This document shows, one piece after another, positions 33,466 through 35,234 of a stretch of 35,234 nt of DNA. The position numbers and the translations under genes are program-made. Positions within the stretch are counted from its first letter, which is position 1; each line of letters opens with the position of its first letter. The notes beneath the pieces are model-generated. The model had not been told where the DNA came from and made no database searches. It saw nothing but the letters and a program-made list of their open reading frames with translations. Where the stretch lies: the NCBI GenBank assembly GCA_049511415.1, contig JBEKYC010000075.1, forward strand, positions 1-35,234, read 5' to 3'. The stretch comes from Bog-159 sp049511415. GTDB lineage: Bacteria > Acidobacteriota > Terriglobia > Bryobacterales > Bryobacteraceae.

Positions 33466-34229
33466 AACGTGTAAACCTCCGTGGGCTTCAACTGGCTGGC
33501 GATTTCGAGCGGCGTCGCCAGGCCGCGCTTCTGCAGCGCCTGGTTGGCCACCAGGCGCACGATTTCCGGGTGATTGTTGTGCTCGCTCAGATGCCCCAGC
33601 ACCAGCCGCGCGGGGGCGCCGTCGAAATCGTGCAGCAGGAAGTCGCTAATCATGTCGTTGGAAAGGTGGCCGACCCGGCTCATCACGCGCTGTTTTACGG
33701 ACCAGGGGTAGGGGCCGACCTTCAACATTTCCAGGTCGTGATTGGATTCGAGCAGCATCATGTGCGCGCGCCGCAGATGAAATTTGACGGATTCCGTCAG
33801 GTAGCCAAGATCGGTGGCCACTGCGATTTTGATGCCTTCGGCGTGGAAGCAGAATCCCACGGGATCGGCCGCGTCATGCGGGATGGAAAAGCTGTCCACC
33901 TCGATATCGCCGACGGTGAAGCTGGCGCCGGCCTGGAAACATTCGAGCGGCGGCGCGTCCGTTTCCCACTCGATGCGCGGCGCGGTGAGGCGGCTGATGT
34001 AGACCGGAATGCGCAGTCGGCGCGCCAATCGCGCCAAGCCGGATATGTGATCGGAATGTTCGTGCGTGACCAGGATGGCGTGGATGGCGGCCGGTTCGCC
34101 GATGGATTCCAGGCGGCGGGCGAGGGACCTCAGGCTCAGGCCGGCATCCACCAGAATGCGTGTGCGGCCCGTGGCGAGCAACGCGCAATTGCCGGAGCTG
34201 CCGCTCGCCAGCACGCAGAATTTGACGAT
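33462..34229 (-). CDS. Metallo-beta-lactamase fold hydrolase, WalJ/YycJ-like
   Basis: About 255 aa. The metal site is THEHSDH, with further ligands in PHDAADPVGF and TDLGYL, and HLSNDMISDFL and LVLGHLSEHNNHPEIV as in YycJ/WalJ nucleases/hydrolases. The family normally begins MKFCVLASGSSGN. Here that position is ATC-GTC-AAA-TTC-TGC, with a strong GGAGG 5 nt before the ATC, and the only standard start is GTG 34214 inside the conserved motif. I therefore place the start at ATC 34229. The stop overlaps the purB start. Divergent from the oxidoreductase gene. Confidence 0.85.
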   Translation of the reverse strand: MVKFCVLASGSSGNCALLATGRTRILVDAGLSLRSLARRLESIGEPAAIHAILVTHEHSDHISGLARLARRLRIPVYISRLTAPRIEWETDAPPLECFQAGASFTVGDIEVDSFSIPHDAADPVGFCFHAEGIKIAVATDLGYLTESVKFHLRRAHMMLLESNHDLEMLKVGPYPWSVKQRVMSRVGHLSNDMISDFLLHDFDGAPARLVLGHLSEHNNHPEIVRLVANQALQKRGLATPLEIASQLKPTEVYTF

Positions 34230-34234
34230 GTGCG

Positions 34235-34239
34235 CCTCC
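34235..34239 (-). promoter_or_regulatory. Shine-Dalgarno that points to an ATC start
   Basis: On the minus strand GGGGAGG (34241-34235) ends 5 nt before ATC 34229, an ideal spacing. It is 20 nt from GTG 34214, which is too far. An in-frame TGA lies further upstream and no ATG, GTG or TTG lies between. Confidence 0.6.
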
Positions 34240-34289
34240 CCGAACCATCAGCATACCAGCATGCCGCGGCAGTTGATACGCTGGACTGG

Positions 34290-35234
34290 ATGAAAGCCGC
34301 ACGCATACACCAACACGGCGGGCCCGAAGTGCTGGTCTACGAAGACGTACCCGAGCCGCGCATCAAAGCCAATCAAATTCTGCTGCGCGTCGGCGCCTGC
34401 GCGCTCAACCACTTGGACCTTTTCGTCCGCGCCGGCATTCCGGGCATGAAGTTCGACATGCCGCATATTCTGGGCAGCGACATCGCGGGCGAGGTGGTGG
34501 AAGTGGGCGAACTGTGCGAGCGCGTGGAGAAGGGCTGGCGCGTGCTGCTCTCGCCGGGGCTGAGCTGCCGGCAATGTGCGCAGTGCATCGCGGGCAACGA
34601 CAATCTGTGCCGCCGCTACACCATGTTCGGCTATCGCGCGGATGGCGGCAACGCGGAGTATTTGGCCGCGCCGGAATATAGTGCGATCCGCATTCCCGAT
34701 AGTATGAGTTTCGAAGAGGCGGCGGCGGTGCCGCTGGTGTTCGTGACCGCCTGGCACATGCTGATGGCGCGGGCCAATCTTCAGCCGGGCGAAGATGTGC
34801 TGGTGCTGGCGGCGTCGAGCGGCGTGGGATCGGCGGCGATTCAAATCGCCAAGCTGTTCCATTGCCGCGTGATCGCCACGGCGGGCGGCGAAGCCAAGAT
34901 GGCCAAAGCGCGGGAACTGGGCGCGGACCACGTGATCGATCACTACCAGCAGGACATTTCGGCCGAGGTGCGCAAGCTGACCGGCAAGCGCGGGGTGGAT
35001 GTGGTGGTGGAGCACGTCGGCACGGCGACCTGGCAGAAGAGCCTGGAATCGCTGGCGCCGGCCGGCCGCGTGGTGACGTGCGGCGCCACCACGGGCTACG
35101 ACAGCAAACTGGACCTGCGCTTCCTGTTCAGCCGGCAGCTTTCGGTGCTGGGGTCGTTTATGGGCACCATGGGCGAACTGCACCGGGCGCTGCAGTTTGT
35201 ATTTCGGGGGCAATTGAAGCCCGTGATCGACCGG
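34290..35234 (+). CDS. Zinc-binding alcohol dehydrogenase/quinone oxidoreductase, 3' end off window
   Basis: The frame is open from ATG 34290 to the right edge (315 codons), probably lacking only the last 20-30 residues. Medium-chain dehydrogenase starting MKAARIHQHGGPEVLVYEDV. The structural-zinc lobe has SCRQCAQCIAGNDNLC. The NADP loop is VLVLAASSGVGSAAIQIAKL, and HVGTATWQKSLESLAPAGRVV is typical of the quinone-oxidoreductase branch. Substrate not known. It is a third MDR paralogue, unlike the pair in the hopanoid operon. Divergent from the WalJ-like gene. Confidence 0.88.
   Translation, partial: MKAARIHQHGGPEVLVYEDVPEPRIKANQILLRVGACALNHLDLFVRAGIPGMKFDMPHILGSDIAGEVVEVGELCERVEKGWRVLLSPGLSCRQCAQCIAGNDNLCRRYTMFGYRADGGNAEYLAAPEYSAIRIPDSMSFEEAAAVPLVFVTAWHMLMARANLQPGEDVLVLAASSGVGSAAIQIAKLFHCRVIATAGGEAKMAKARELGADHVIDHYQQDISAEVRKLTGKRGVDVVVEHVGTATWQKSLESLAPAGRVVTCGATTGYDSKLDLRFLFSRQLSVLGSFMGTMGELHRALQFVFRGQLKPVIDR

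Overview
The window looks like a GC-rich chromosomal segment of an acidobacterium, probably Bryobacterales/Solibacter-like. The main grounds are a secreted protein of the VWFA-related family typical of Acidobacteria (30065-31021) and a complete-looking hopanoid operon. The taxonomic call is inference; no rRNA gene is present.

Layout. 1-4960 is a surface-sugar locus: a WecE-type sugar aminotransferase running off the left edge, an ArnC-like glycosyltransferase, a GT39/ArnT-like membrane glycosyltransferase and a CDP-paratose-epimerase-like SDR. 4989-5558 is an AhpD/carboxymuconolactone-decarboxylase gene. Its in-frame TGA sits exactly at the second cysteine of the CxxC motif and is followed at the right distance by a perfect hairpin, so it is read here as a selenoprotein (CPFU). 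5562-7985 holds an HDOD protein and an MFS transporter. 8005-8961 is a small scar of mobile or horizontally moved DNA: a ParE toxin remnant, a decayed copy of the purA 3' end, and a Phd/YefM antitoxin with a frameshifted PIN toxin, lying against intact purA (8995-10299). 10344-15424 carries hypothetical genes, a structured non-coding stretch (about 10833-11102), moaC-moeA, an Ldh2-type dehydrogenase and a secreted Cys-containing protein.

15723-26326 is one tightly overlapping plus-strand operon behind an extended -10 promoter: ispH, shc, hpnH, hpnA, hpnG, two zinc alcohol dehydrogenases, hpnC, hpnD and an rsmB-like gene. Its logic runs from isoprenoid precursor (IspH) through C30 assembly (HpnD, HpnC), cyclisation to hopene (Shc) and adenosylation (HpnH) to adenine removal (HpnG). 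The two dehydrogenases are placed where the unassigned reduction of ribosylhopane would be needed. No hpnE is present.

26314-35234 is housekeeping: an rpe-bamD-response regulator-yajQ run on the minus strand, the VWFA-related protein, an alpha/beta hydrolase, a receiver-like protein with Asp replaced by Glu, purB, a WalJ/YycJ-like metallo-beta-lactamase-fold protein that appears to start at a non-canonical ATC, and a zinc/quinone oxidoreductase cut by the right edge.

The plus strand is C-rich on the left and G-rich on the right whatever the gene orientation, so the GC skew changes sign inside the window.
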